From positions 1,696,485 to 1,760,484 of the forward strand of contig NW_015622542.1 in the NCBI RefSeq assembly GCF_000835495.1: 64,000 nucleotides of DNA. The letters run 5' to 3'. The notes beneath the pieces are model-generated. The model searched no databases. It was not told the origin of the DNA and saw only the letters and a program-made list of their open reading frames with translations. Each line of letters opens with the position of its first letter. Position 1 is the first letter of the stretch. The translations under genes and the position numbers were made by a program. The DNA comes from Cladophialophora immunda (Eukaryota; Ascomycota; Eurotiomycetes; Chaetothyriales; Herpotrichiellaceae). Positions 34,720 through 44,006 of the stretch are shown here, one piece after another.

Positions 34720-35231
34720 GGTGAAGGAAGGGGGAATTCCAAATTGAGCTCGGGAAGGGGGGTTCTGCGGGAGAATCAGAGATAATTAAGGTGAGAGGAA
34801 GTGAAAAAGAGACAAGAATATGTACGGGCTATCGAGTATAAGCACTCGGATTCTCGTGGGATATATTTCGTCCAGGGGGAACCGGGGTGACGTCCCCCCG
34901 CATCGGCAGGGGGTTGCGGGACCGGATAGCGCCCCAAGGCTATATACAAGGATACTCGGTGCCACCGCAAGGCTGTGGCGTGTTCTGTGGGGTTTGGCGA
35001 AGAATGAAGGGTTTCGAGTTGCGCGACTTTCTCAATCCAGAATTGTCTAAAGACTACGATCTATCTGGGTCATCCCACACCATGTGGTTGTCTGTCTCTA
35101 TTCCTCAACTTTCTCTGAACCTAACATGGCCTGTCGAAGCAAATGGGTTCTCGGACTCCTACCTCCCGGTACCTCCCACCCCGAAAATCCACCGACCATC
35201 CCATGCAAGCCTCGGACAGAATGAAGAAAGT
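34720..35231. other. Intergenic, tandem minus-strand genes
   Basis: 512 bases between the NTF2-like gene and the AspRS gene; both are on the minus strand. A G/C-rich promoter-like stretch occurs near 34860-34960. No gene noticed. Confidence 0.45.
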
Positions 35232-36951
35232 CTAAGGCCTCAATCTCTGCGGATCTCTCGGGAAAGGTGTCGCCTGCCTCACGTTGTCCAACCCTAGGAA
35301 GAACATGACAATACGATTCAGACCCAATCCGCCACCGGCGTGAGGCCGACACCCCTGCCTGAACGCGTTGACATAGTCTTGAAACCCTTCCGCGTTCGGG
35401 TCGACCCCTTTGCGCATCATAGATGCTTCTAGCTCGGTGGCATCGTTGATACGCTGAGCACCGGACATGATCTCCTCTCCCCGCATGAAGAAGTCGTAGG
35501 AATTGGACAATTTCGGGTCGGTCGGGTGTGGTTTCGTGTAGAACGGCCTGACTACCATTGGGAATTCATCCAGCACGTAGAAATCCGTATCGTACTTTTC
35601 TCTGATCAACTGTCCCAGTCTCTTCTCCTGGGCTGTCGTCAAGTCTGTGACATAGTTATCTTGTTCGGTGGTGTCCACGCCTGCATCTCTCAGAATCTTA
35701 ATTCCTTCGAAATATTTCAACCGTAAGGCTTTGCCTTCCTTGATGTGGAAATCTCCTGCGCGGGGGAAGGACTTTTGCACAATGGCAATCTCGTCCTTGA
35801 AGCGAGATTGGAGCTCGTGGACGATGAAGACAATGAGATTCTCGGCAAATTCTAGGACCTCGTGGTAGTGGTGGTTGAAGACCATCTCAAAGTCGAGACC
35901 GGTGAACTGAGGGGCGGTTAGCACTGCTCTCAAGGGAGTGAGTCGGAAGTCATACCTCCGTCAAGTGGCGATGGGTATTGCTGTTCTCGGCGCGAAAGAC
36001 CGGGCCAATCTCAAAGACACTCTCGCAATCCCCCGCAATAAGCATCTGCTTGTGCAGCTGCGGAGACTGGGCGAGGAACCCGCTCTTGCCAAAATAGTTG
36101 TTCACTTCAAAAACTCCAGATCCACCCTCTGTTGCCGCACCAAGGAGCTTGGGTGTGTTGAACTTGCGGGAACCAGATTTGCGCATGAATTCTTCAAACA
36201 AGCCTTCGACGCCAGAGGAGATGGTGAAGATCGCTTGGTTGCACTCCGTTTGTAGATCGATCACCCGGTTGTCGAGACGGGTTTTCAACGTGACGATAGG
36301 AGCTCCCTCAGCGTCGACCGCCGGTCCTTCTTCTTCCCCTGTTATTGATGGTGGCGGTGGCCGTTCTGCATCTTTCACTTGCATAGGAATCTGCTCGGCA
36401 GCGGAAGCGATGAGGTAGATTTTTGTGACGTGCAGCTCGAGGTTGCTGATTGAGGCCGAGGCCACAGGAGGGTCGGGCTTCTTGACTATTCCTGAGACGC
36501 GCACGAACGAGTTGACGTTGACGCTCACGGCCCATTTCACCATTTGCCTGGACACAGCTTCCCCTGTGGCTGCAACGACAGCTTGGATGGTTTTACCTTG
36601 CTGGCGCAACATGAGGAATGCTAGTTTTGCGCTCTGGCTCCTGGAATTGTGAACTCTCACGATCACGGTGACCTCTTTGTCGACATGCTCCTCTCCTAGC
36701 TTCTTGAGATGGGTTATCTCGGGGTCGTCTTGCGGCAACGTGCCATATTTGTCCTTTGCCGTGTCCTCGCCGGCCTGTGCCTGTTGAGCTGCTTTTTGTT
36801 CTGCCTCTTTTGCTTTTGCCGCGGCCTTCTTTGCGGCCTTTTCTGCCTCTTTCTGCGCTTTCTTCAACGCATTCTTCGAGGGTGCGCCGTCGGCGGACAC
36901 GTTAGGGTTGTCTTTCGCATGTGTCGGTAATGCGGCTTCCTTGTTCTCCAT
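35232..36951 (-). CDS. DPS1: Aspartyl-tRNA synthetase, cytosolic
   Basis: Charges tRNA-Asp with aspartate in the cytosol. Two exons, 36951-35956 and 35906-35232, are joined at HRHLTE/FTGLDFEM by a 49-base intron (GTATGA...CTCAG), giving 556 residues. Class II motifs are present: motif 2 FRAENSNTHRHLTEFTGLD and motif 3 GGGLGLNRIVMFFLGLDNVR, with the flipping loop/aspartate site FGKSGFLAQSPQLHKQM. The OB-fold anticodon domain begins around VTVIVRVHNSRSQSAKLAFL. A Lys/Ala-rich N-terminal helix (KNALKKAQKEAEKAAKKAA) is the eukaryotic tRNA-binding extension. The start is ATG 36951 (MENKEAALPTHAKD); the frame is open further upstream but without family likeness. The end TPFPRDPQRLRP is typical except for Pro where most have Leu. 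Confidence 0.95.
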
Positions 36952-37278
36952 TTTGGTCTGAGGATTACAGAAAGTAGAAACAAGACAAAGAACGCAACCA
37001 ATGTGACTGCGGGAGAATTTTGAGAGCAGGAAAGACTGGAATTGAGTCATGAGATGAAAAGTGGGCTGTTCGAAATCATAGTGGGGGTACCATTGGAGAA
37101 TGCCAGCCTCGCGAGAATTGGCAGCCTCGCCGCGCCAAACCGCCCCAAGACATATACACTTTGATGGATCGTGAGTAGCCGGAACGACAAGAACACATAA
37201 CGAGCTTAATCATTTCATTCAGATATTGGGGTATCTTATGTGCTCATCAATAATTAAACAGCGCTTTTGGATCGAGAA
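36952..37278. other. Intergenic, tandem minus-strand genes
   Basis: 327 bases between the hydrolase stop and the AspRS ATG. It should contain the AspRS promoter and the hydrolase 3' end. No gene seen. Confidence 0.5.
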
Positions 37279-39135
37279 TCATTGCTCCATCGCAGCGAGA
37301 ACTGTCCGTACAGACGCATCCTCAGCGACCCACGTCTCAATTCTCTCAACCACGTCTCCCACGAGTTTTGCATAAGTTTCTGACTCGTTGAACATCGAAG
37401 TGTGTGCGGCCACTTCATCAATCCCTCCCATATATACTCTAATCCATGTTGCGTCTCGCTTGCGTGTATTCGGATCTACCGCGGGGAGAGCACAAAATTT
37501 GCGGTCTTTCTGAGGTTTTCCGTTTTTTGGCGGAGGCCCAGAGACTTTTGCATCTTGCCGCAGCTGCTTCTCATAGTCTTCTGGGTTCACGGTGGGAGAT
37601 GTTTTGAGGAACTCATTTTGCAGCCGGATTCCTTGCTCTGTGGTGGACTTTAGCGCTTGTTCCTGCTGCTTGCGCTGACGTTTTCGCGATAGCTTTTCGC
37701 GTTCTTTGACGGATTTGTTCCAGTCTTTCACCGCCCTTTCATATGCCTGCACTTGCCGTTCATGTTCTTTTTGAACCAATTTGAGGGTGTCTTCGTCGTG
37801 ATATTGGCTGGCATCAAATTCCGCCGGTCGCTCCGGCAATGCTGGAAGTGGTGGTAACCCCAGTTCAACAGACAGGGCTTCTGCCGAGCCCCGGCTATCG
37901 CATATTGAACCCGAAATCGAAGTGTGCTCACTTGCGCTGGAGACAGGAGTACAAACTGGTGGATCTGGATCGATCTTGAGCTCGGCCACGTCTTTTGAAA
38001 TGACCTCACCGTCACGATGTTCTTCGAGAGACAGGCGCGGGCTCGAGAGGGTTGAGGGATGAAGACTTTCTCCGGATGACCGTCGTGTGGACATATCCTG
38101 AAGTTCCGTTGTAGGAGGTTCTAGTAATGTTTGATGTTTGCCCGGAGAAGGCGATCTCTCCCTGATAGGCCCAGTGCTTGCCGAATAGTAATTGACAAAC
38201 CTCACGCGCTTCATCAGCTTCCCTTCAGGCGTTTTTGGCTCTAACGTCTCGTCAACGTCCTCTAGAGCGCGAATCGCACTATAGCGCCTCTTCAAGCCCG
38301 GATAGTCTGCAAGGCAGCCACCAAACTCGAGGTGAGAAGAAACATAATCTCCGGCTGCTTTCGCCAATTCTCCGCAGTGCTTGTTCCAAAAATACCAGGC
38401 TCTTCGCAGTTTGCCTTTCCTGTTAGCCAGATGAACGTCATTGGAGTACGCGGGGTTATATGTTGGATCCTGAGACGTTGACGAGGCATCTGAAAAGGGA
38501 CTTGGATGAGGTAGCTGTGAATCTGGGAGCTGAGGAGGAGTCCGAAATAAGCTGGCAATACCGGTTCCCACCACCCCAGGGTGCATCCCCAGGAATGGAG
38601 TGTCAAAGGCAATGAGCCCAAGAACACGATGTTGGAAGAGACTGTTGTTCCCCGGAGGAAAATGGGAGGGTAACAAGACCACTTCGGCAGCGAGTATACC
38701 TCCCAGGCTGTGGCCGACCAATATCACATCCGTGGTACTCGATTCGCGAGGAGCCAACCAATTGCTGAAATCATCTCGGGCGAAGGAAATGTTCCTACGC
38801 GACTTGTACCGAGGATAGATCTTCGTGTAGACAACATGGGTTTCTGCCACAGCCGGAGTCAAGAGGCTATGAACATGAGCCGGGAAGCTCTTGAAGCTGG
38901 TCTCCGTGCCGAGAAAGCCATGGATATACACAACGAGCAACGTGCGGCGATTGTCGCCAACTGGTTTGATAGGTTGGAGCGACTGGGTTGATGATGCCCG
39001 TGGATCATGTAAACCGCCGAGATAGATAGATGAGTTGGGATCTGGACTGATGGAGGGCGATAGATAGCCCACAAGCCCATTGGAAGCGGTTGATGGGTTT
39101 CTGGGAGGAAGAGGGGGTTTCGATTGTGCTGCCAT
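37279..39135 (-). CDS. Alpha/beta-hydrolase (lipase-like) protein
   Basis: A single-exon protein of 618 residues. The N-terminal half is an alpha/beta-hydrolase: LLVVYIHGFLGTETSFKSFP (oxyanion region), then VILVGHSLGGILAAEVVLLP with the nucleophile elbow G-H-S-L-G at about residue 145, and LIAFDTPFLGMHPGVV. The family is DUF676/lipase-like and acts on unknown esters. The second half has a disordered Ser/Pro region, a basic coiled coil (DWNKSVKEREKLSRKRQRK) and a conserved C-terminal block with WIRVYMGGIDEVAAHTSMF and TYAKLVGDVVERIETWV, perhaps supplying the catalytic His (AAHTSMF). No signal peptide or membrane helix is seen. Confidence 0.87.
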   Translation of the reverse strand: MAAQSKPPLPPRNPSTASNGLVGYLSPSISPDPNSSIYLGGLHDPRASSTQSLQPIKPVGDNRRTLLVVYIHGFLGTETSFKSFPAHVHSLLTPAVAETHVVYTKIYPRYKSRRNISFARDDFSNWLAPRESSTTDVILVGHSLGGILAAEVVLLPSHFPPGNNSLFQHRVLGLIAFDTPFLGMHPGVVGTGIASLFRTPPQLPDSQLPHPSPFSDASSTSQDPTYNPAYSNDVHLANRKGKLRRAWYFWNKHCGELAKAAGDYVSSHLEFGGCLADYPGLKRRYSAIRALEDVDETLEPKTPEGKLMKRVRFVNYYSASTGPIRERSPSPGKHQTLLEPPTTELQDMSTRRSSGESLHPSTLSSPRLSLEEHRDGEVISKDVAELKIDPDPPVCTPVSSASEHTSISGSICDSRGSAEALSVELGLPPLPALPERPAEFDASQYHDEDTLKLVQKEHERQVQAYERAVKDWNKSVKEREKLSRKRQRKQQEQALKSTTEQGIRLQNEFLKTSPTVNPEDYEKQLRQDAKVSGPPPKNGKPQKDRKFCALPAVDPNTRKRDATWIRVYMGGIDEVAAHTSMFNESETYAKLVGDVVERIETWVAEDASVRTVLAAMEQ

Positions 39136-39446
39136 GGCGGCAGGAAGTCTGGAGAGAAAGATTCAGCATGACGGAGACAGGAAGAAATGCCTGCCTGGTT
39201 GTTTCACGCCGGTGATAGCATGGTTGGTTCTATCAGGGTGATTCGTGGTGTGGCTGTGGTGATCGCCCGTCCCTGTACGGAGTATGTCCCTTCGTCTCTA
39301 GTTGTTGGTGTTGCGGGTCTTGGTCTGGAACAAGGCGACGTCATGCCGCATGCGCCTCCATCTCGCAAAGTGCCAGCCTGAATAAACAAGGCTCGACTAC
39401 ACCAACGGGTCCAGCTTTGACTGAGCATCTGTGTGCACTGTGCACC
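39136..39446. promoter_or_regulatory. Divergent promoter hydrolase / VAM7
   Basis: 311 bases between two ATGs facing away from each other. No specific factor sites were identified. Confidence 0.45.
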
Positions 39447-40547
39447 ATGGCTCCACAAGTCGAAATCTCCATCCCTAACACCACGATATCTGGCAGCTCA
39501 AAACCCTATACCATCTACAACGTCACGCTCCGCTTACCCCTACGATCCTTCACCGTGCAGAAGCGCTACTCCGACTTCCTTGTCCTGCACAATGGGTTGA
39601 CCGACCAGGTCGGCTCACCACCGCCCTGCACATTGCCTGCGAAATCATGGTTTCAGCGAACTGTTTCCAATCCGCAACTGACGGAAGAACGACGGCGGGG
39701 GCTAGAGACATACCTCAAGACCATCAACGAGATTGACGACTCACGGTGGCGCTCGACCAGTGTGTGGAGAGCCTTTCTCAACCTTCCATCCTCCTTTGCG
39801 ACTCAGACATCAAGTAAAGCGGGCACACTACACTCTGTCATATCCGGTCCTGGTGGGGGAGGCGCTCCGATCACAGACCCGGTTATCTGGCTTGATGTCC
39901 ATCGTGATCTGAAGGCCCAGCTACAGGACGCGCGTCTGAACTTGACGAACCGTGACCAAGCATCCACACCCCAAAAGCAACACGAAGCAAGTGCGGCTGC
40001 AAAGAGCCATCTCGTAAAGGCGGGATCTTTGATTGCTGCATTAGAGGAAGGCCTGACCAACATACAAAATGCTACAGAGGGAGGATGGGGTGGACAGAAG
40101 CTCGGAGAGGGCGAAGTCCGCAGAAGAAAAGATTTGATCGCGTCAGCCAAAAAGGACAAAGATGGCCTCGAGAACCTGCTGAACGCCATGGCCACGAAGT
40201 CCAAACTCGATAGTGCAGTCGCCTCTATGCAAGAGACCCAACATCTCATGGGCAACGGTAACAACAAGCCTAAGGTCGGCGGAGGCAGGGTCCTCGGCAA
40301 GGAGACTGCCGAAACGAGAGAACTCGACAATCAAGGCGTCCTCCAACTCCAAAAGCAAAAGATGGCCGAGCAGGACCTCGACGTTGAAGAATTGCGGAAA
40401 ATTGTGCAGCGGCAAACGGAGCTGGGAATTGCCATCAATCAGGAGTTGGAGGTACAGAACGAGATGCTGAGGATGGTAGATGAGGACGTCGATCGCGTCC
40501 ACGGAAAGATCCAGATTGCGAAGCGGAGGATCGGGAAGATATCATGA
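39447..40547 (+). CDS. VAM7: Vam7-type PX-domain Qc-SNARE
   Basis: A 366-residue vacuolar SNARE. The N-terminal PX domain (VEISIPNTTISGSSKPYTIY, SFTVQKRYSDFLVLHNGL, RRRGLETYLKTINE) binds PI3P on vacuole membranes, and the C-terminal SNARE helix (DLDVEELRKIVQRQTELG, then AINQELEVQNEMLRMVDEDV) places a Gln at the expected zero layer. There is no membrane anchor, as in yeast Vam7, which is recruited by PX and HOPS for homotypic vacuole fusion. ATG 39447 opens MAPQVEISIP; the frame extends 10 codons upstream only without ATG. It ends 142 bases from the convergent Ku80 stop. Confidence 0.92.
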   Translation: MAPQVEISIPNTTISGSSKPYTIYNVTLRLPLRSFTVQKRYSDFLVLHNGLTDQVGSPPPCTLPAKSWFQRTVSNPQLTEERRRGLETYLKTINEIDDSRWRSTSVWRAFLNLPSSFATQTSSKAGTLHSVISGPGGGGAPITDPVIWLDVHRDLKAQLQDARLNLTNRDQASTPQKQHEASAAAKSHLVKAGSLIAALEEGLTNIQNATEGGWGGQKLGEGEVRRRKDLIASAKKDKDGLENLLNAMATKSKLDSAVASMQETQHLMGNGNNKPKVGGGRVLGKETAETRELDNQGVLQLQKQKMAEQDLDVEELRKIVQRQTELGIAINQELEVQNEMLRMVDEDVDRVHGKIQIAKRRIGKIS

Positions 40548-40689
40548 CCATCATGACTATCATCAACATCCTGCTTCGAGAGATGTAATCGTCGTAGCAT
40601 GCATCACTCGTGGTATCTGGTACACAAAACAACACTTTTGGAAACCGCCCTCATTCCCTGGATCCATGTCCATTCTAGGGTACAATGGC

Positions 40690-42849
40690 TCACCCTTGCG
40701 GCTTGGGAACTTTGTTCAGAAACTCCTCTGCATCCACTGCATCAACACTCGACCGGTCATCCTCATCCTTGCTAATCAATCCGAGCTTGCTCTTGCGAAT
40801 GGTCCACCACAACTCGCGTCTGTTCCCACCCAACTGCTCGCGAAAGATCTTCTCCTTGAGCTGGCGCATGACGGCATTGTACAACATTGGCTCTTCATAT
40901 CCGATTAGCTCCTGCCTCATCTCACCCAAACCCGCCACGACGCGTGGGTAGTTCTGGCCGCCGAAATCGCTCTTCACCAATCCCTCCAGGATCTCTTGCA
41001 TCTGTCTCACCGCATCCTTTACAATTTCCATATCACCCGTCGATTCCAACAATTGTTTGAACTCTGGAATTGCGTTGTCCGGCGAAATATGGACCTTCCC
41101 GCGCTCGGTAGATGGTCGGGTTTTGCGGAACAACTCCTCCACATTGAGTCCCGATAAAGGCTTTTCTGCCTCTCTATCGCGATATCGTCTTCTCCCTTTG
41201 ACTTTACTGGGCACTTTCTTCACATCTGCTGCCTCAATCAGGCGTCTAAGCGCTCCTTTACCACGCTCCCGCAGCTCCGGAGGTTGTTCTTGAAGTGAGT
41301 CGAATCTTTCTGGTCTTTTCGGGAACTCATTTTTCTTCTCTGGATCGGAGCTGTGGACAGCCCGGTATTTGATCGCGCTCTCGATCGTGTGGAGAAGAGG
41401 TGAGAATGTGTCATCGATGGCCATCATTTCCTCGTCCTCATCTCGGAGTAGACTCATGCTGTCCACAAAATCACTCATGCTTTGCAATAGGCTTTCAGAG
41501 GGAAGATTGCGGTGTTCGGTCAATGCCTTTCCGGAGACAGTGAGGACTTTATCTAGGGGCGGGAAGCGGTAGGATCGGAGATCTTCTGCAAAGGGGAGGA
41601 TGTTCTCGATCAGGCACTCGAAGTCTGCTTCGACGAGCGGTGACAAGAGCGTGAGGATTGGTTCCACCATGTCTTTCTTAACAAGACGGCCGATGGCTAC
41701 AGATCCGAGTTCGTAGAGGGAATGGATCAAGGAGGAGAGAGCGAGTGCCGCTTTGTCGTTGCCTTTTTGCGGGACGATCATGTTTGTGTTGTCCATTAGC
41801 ATGTATCGCTCCACGTTTTCCGCTGGAATGAAACCCAGAATATCGTATGTCATCTCTGTCTCCAATTTGGTGATATTTTGCTCCGACTCCGAGATCGGTA
41901 CCGCTGTTCGCCCGTATTCATACCCTCTGGCGAGTTCTTCGCGGTCCAGGACCTTGGCTCCGCCTTCGTACTCTTCGCCCTTGACTTTATACTTGTACAG
42001 GTTGTGGACATTAGTGACATTCTCCGCGTCGTCTTGCTCTGCGCCGTCGCTGGGTTTTACGACGTATGCACTAGCCGTGGGAGGTCGTCTGACAGACGTC
42101 TTGAAATATCGTTCGACATCGATAGACAAGGCCGTGTCATACTGGGTTGGATCACCAAGTTTCATTTGGCCTTTATATGTAGGCGTCGGTCGGACCGGCT
42201 TGATTTGCGGTCGGGACAGCTCGTCGATGGCTTCTTGCATCGTTCCCAGCACTCCTCCACTGAGATCAACCAGTTTCTGCAGAATCCTTTCGTTCTTCCC
42301 CTTGAGCTCGGGTTTGTCTTCCTCCTTGAATCCATATTCTGGATCATCAAAGTCCACGCCCAACACCACCAATTCAATGTTATTGCTCTTGAATTGTTCC
42401 GCCGTGCTTTCGATGTCGTCGTCGTCAATCGGACTTCCCGTCGCATTGGTGATCACGACAATTTTCTTTTTGTACTTGAGATGCTTGCAATGCCTCATCA
42501 TCATGTCGACGGCAATGATGATGGCCGAGAGAACATCGCGGTCGTCTGTCCCGCTGGGTTTGAGAAGCCTGGGCAAGTTCTGCAACTCGGCCATCAGGAT
42601 CTGGGCAACTGGCTGAAGCACGCTGATGTGTCTGTAACTGGGGTCCCCTTGCATTTCGTTGTCGGTATCGTCGGTGCCGAGTCCAACAACCCCGACCTGA
42701 AGCGTCTTACGACCCGTGAAGACCACGTTGGTGATTTTGTCGTAAACCCACTGTAGAGCCCAGTCGAGATCGCTCTGGTCTCGACCATTGTGCTTCCTGC
42801 CCATCGACCGGGCCAGGTCAACAATGTATATTGTCACCTCCTTTTCCAT
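40690..42849 (-). CDS. KU80: Ku80 DNA end-binding subunit
   Basis: A 719-residue single-exon protein. Ku70/Ku80 encircles broken DNA ends and starts non-homologous end joining; it also protects telomeres. The N-terminal von Willebrand-like domain (TIYIVDLARSMGRKHNG) lacks a full DxSxS metal site, as is usual for Ku80. The beta-barrel core includes YGRTAVPISESEQNITKLE and ILGFIPAENVERYMLMDNTN. The bridging and C-terminal arm regions have ALALSSLIHSLYELGSVAIG and DDTFSPLLHTIESAIKYRA. A helical C-terminal domain ends VDAVDAEEFLNKVPKPQG. The vertebrate DNA-PKcs-binding tail is absent, as expected because fungi lack that kinase. Confidence 0.95.
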   Translation of the reverse strand: MEKEVTIYIVDLARSMGRKHNGRDQSDLDWALQWVYDKITNVVFTGRKTLQVGVVGLGTDDTDNEMQGDPSYRHISVLQPVAQILMAELQNLPRLLKPSGTDDRDVLSAIIIAVDMMMRHCKHLKYKKKIVVITNATGSPIDDDDIESTAEQFKSNNIELVVLGVDFDDPEYGFKEEDKPELKGKNERILQKLVDLSGGVLGTMQEAIDELSRPQIKPVRPTPTYKGQMKLGDPTQYDTALSIDVERYFKTSVRRPPTASAYVVKPSDGAEQDDAENVTNVHNLYKYKVKGEEYEGGAKVLDREELARGYEYGRTAVPISESEQNITKLETEMTYDILGFIPAENVERYMLMDNTNMIVPQKGNDKAALALSSLIHSLYELGSVAIGRLVKKDMVEPILTLLSPLVEADFECLIENILPFAEDLRSYRFPPLDKVLTVSGKALTEHRNLPSESLLQSMSDFVDSMSLLRDEDEEMMAIDDTFSPLLHTIESAIKYRAVHSSDPEKKNEFPKRPERFDSLQEQPPELRERGKGALRRLIEAADVKKVPSKVKGRRRYRDREAEKPLSGLNVEELFRKTRPSTERGKVHISPDNAIPEFKQLLESTGDMEIVKDAVRQMQEILEGLVKSDFGGQNYPRVVAGLGEMRQELIGYEEPMLYNAVMRQLKEKIFREQLGGNRRELWWTIRKSKLGLISKDEDDRSSVDAVDAEEFLNKVPKPQG

Positions 42850-43359
42850 CTTGGCTACGATATTGCCAACGCAGGCTGAAGTTCCCTCGGATCATCAAAT
42901 CCGCAGTTGGACCAGGGCTGCGGGTGGAACATGTGTGAGGAGCCAGGCAGGATGAAGGGGAAAGGAATATCGGACAAGCCAGCTTCGAGAGGCCAGGCAG
43001 AGATACGTGTGACTAGATCGTGGGGTGCTTGCGATGGTGAATGCTGGTGGGATTGTCGAAAGCGGGGAGTAGGCAACGGTCACGAATGTCTCGCGTCTTC
43101 ACGTGTACGGAGCCCCAGATTACACGCGAACGAAAACCCTAAATTGTTGCCAGAGACGGCGAGGTGTCAGTCATGTGGGGAAGATGGGTGCAGCAGGGCT
43201 TTCGCACGGGATTACCTACATCGTAAAATAGGCCACGCCATTATTACTTTCCCAGACCGCATTCATTGACGCTACCAACGCGCCTCGTTGTCGAGAAAGA
43301 TTCCACGCGGCTAATTGTAGCGCTCCAGACTTACTCCGGTACCAGGATCTTCACTCGAT
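42850..43359. promoter_or_regulatory. Divergent promoter KU80 / TMEM205-like gene
   Basis: 510 bases between divergent ATGs. No gene or clear regulatory site was seen. Confidence 0.45.
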
Positions 43360-43977
43360 ATGCCAGAGACATCAATCTTCTACTCGGCAGCACCCTACCA
43401 CATCATTAGGTGAGCTCGCCGACGTTGTAACAGCATTGATTTCCAGGCCAGGCTAATGTCGTCCCTTCAAAGCTATGGTGTGCTCCTGGGCACGACGACT
43501 TTCCAATCGTTCGTGGGCGGTATCGTAGCCTTCAAAACGCTTCCTCGACCTCAGTTTGCGACCCTCCAGCAAGCGACATTTCCCATATACTTCGCCATGC
43601 AGACCGCCTTGCCCGTGGCTCTCGCGCTGACCTTTCCTGCCGAGAGGACTGCGATCGGAACAAATCCGGCGAGCATGGCGGGCGTGCTCCTCCCAGAAAA
43701 CAGGCTGCACGTATTCACTCCACTGGTGACCATGCTCGTCTCGGGACTGATGAACATGGCATACCTCGGCCCGGCAACGACCAAATGTATGCGGGAGAGG
43801 AAACACCAGGAGACTAAGGACGGGAAAAAGAGCTATGATCCGCCGCCGCATAGCGAAGAGATGCAAGCACTCAATAAGAGATTTCAGACGCTGCATGGCA
43901 CATCTTCGTTGGTGAACCTGATGTCATGGGTTGCTATGGTCTGGTACGGCTTCTATCTCGGCCAAAGGATTGCCTGA
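43360..43977 (+). CDS. TMEM205/DUF4149-like membrane protein
   Basis: A 191-residue protein with about four membrane helices. Exon 1 (43360-43409) encodes MPETSIFYSAAPYHII and a 42-base intron (GTGAGC...GCCAG) joins it to RLMSSLQSYGVLLGTTTFQS. The motif GTTTFQSFVGGIVAFKTLPR, then FPIYFAMQTALPVALALTFP, is the hallmark of the DUF4149/TMEM205 family. TMEM205 is linked to cisplatin resistance and secretory traffic in animals; the fungal role is unknown. Further helices are LVTMLVSGLMNMAYLGPATT and the C-terminal VNLMSWVAMVWYGFYLGQR. The intron is shorter than most here, so its acceptor is the one reading-frame choice that avoids a stop. Confidence 0.86.
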
Positions 43978-44006
43978 AGATGCCCTACAACCTGACGGCG
44001 GTCAAT

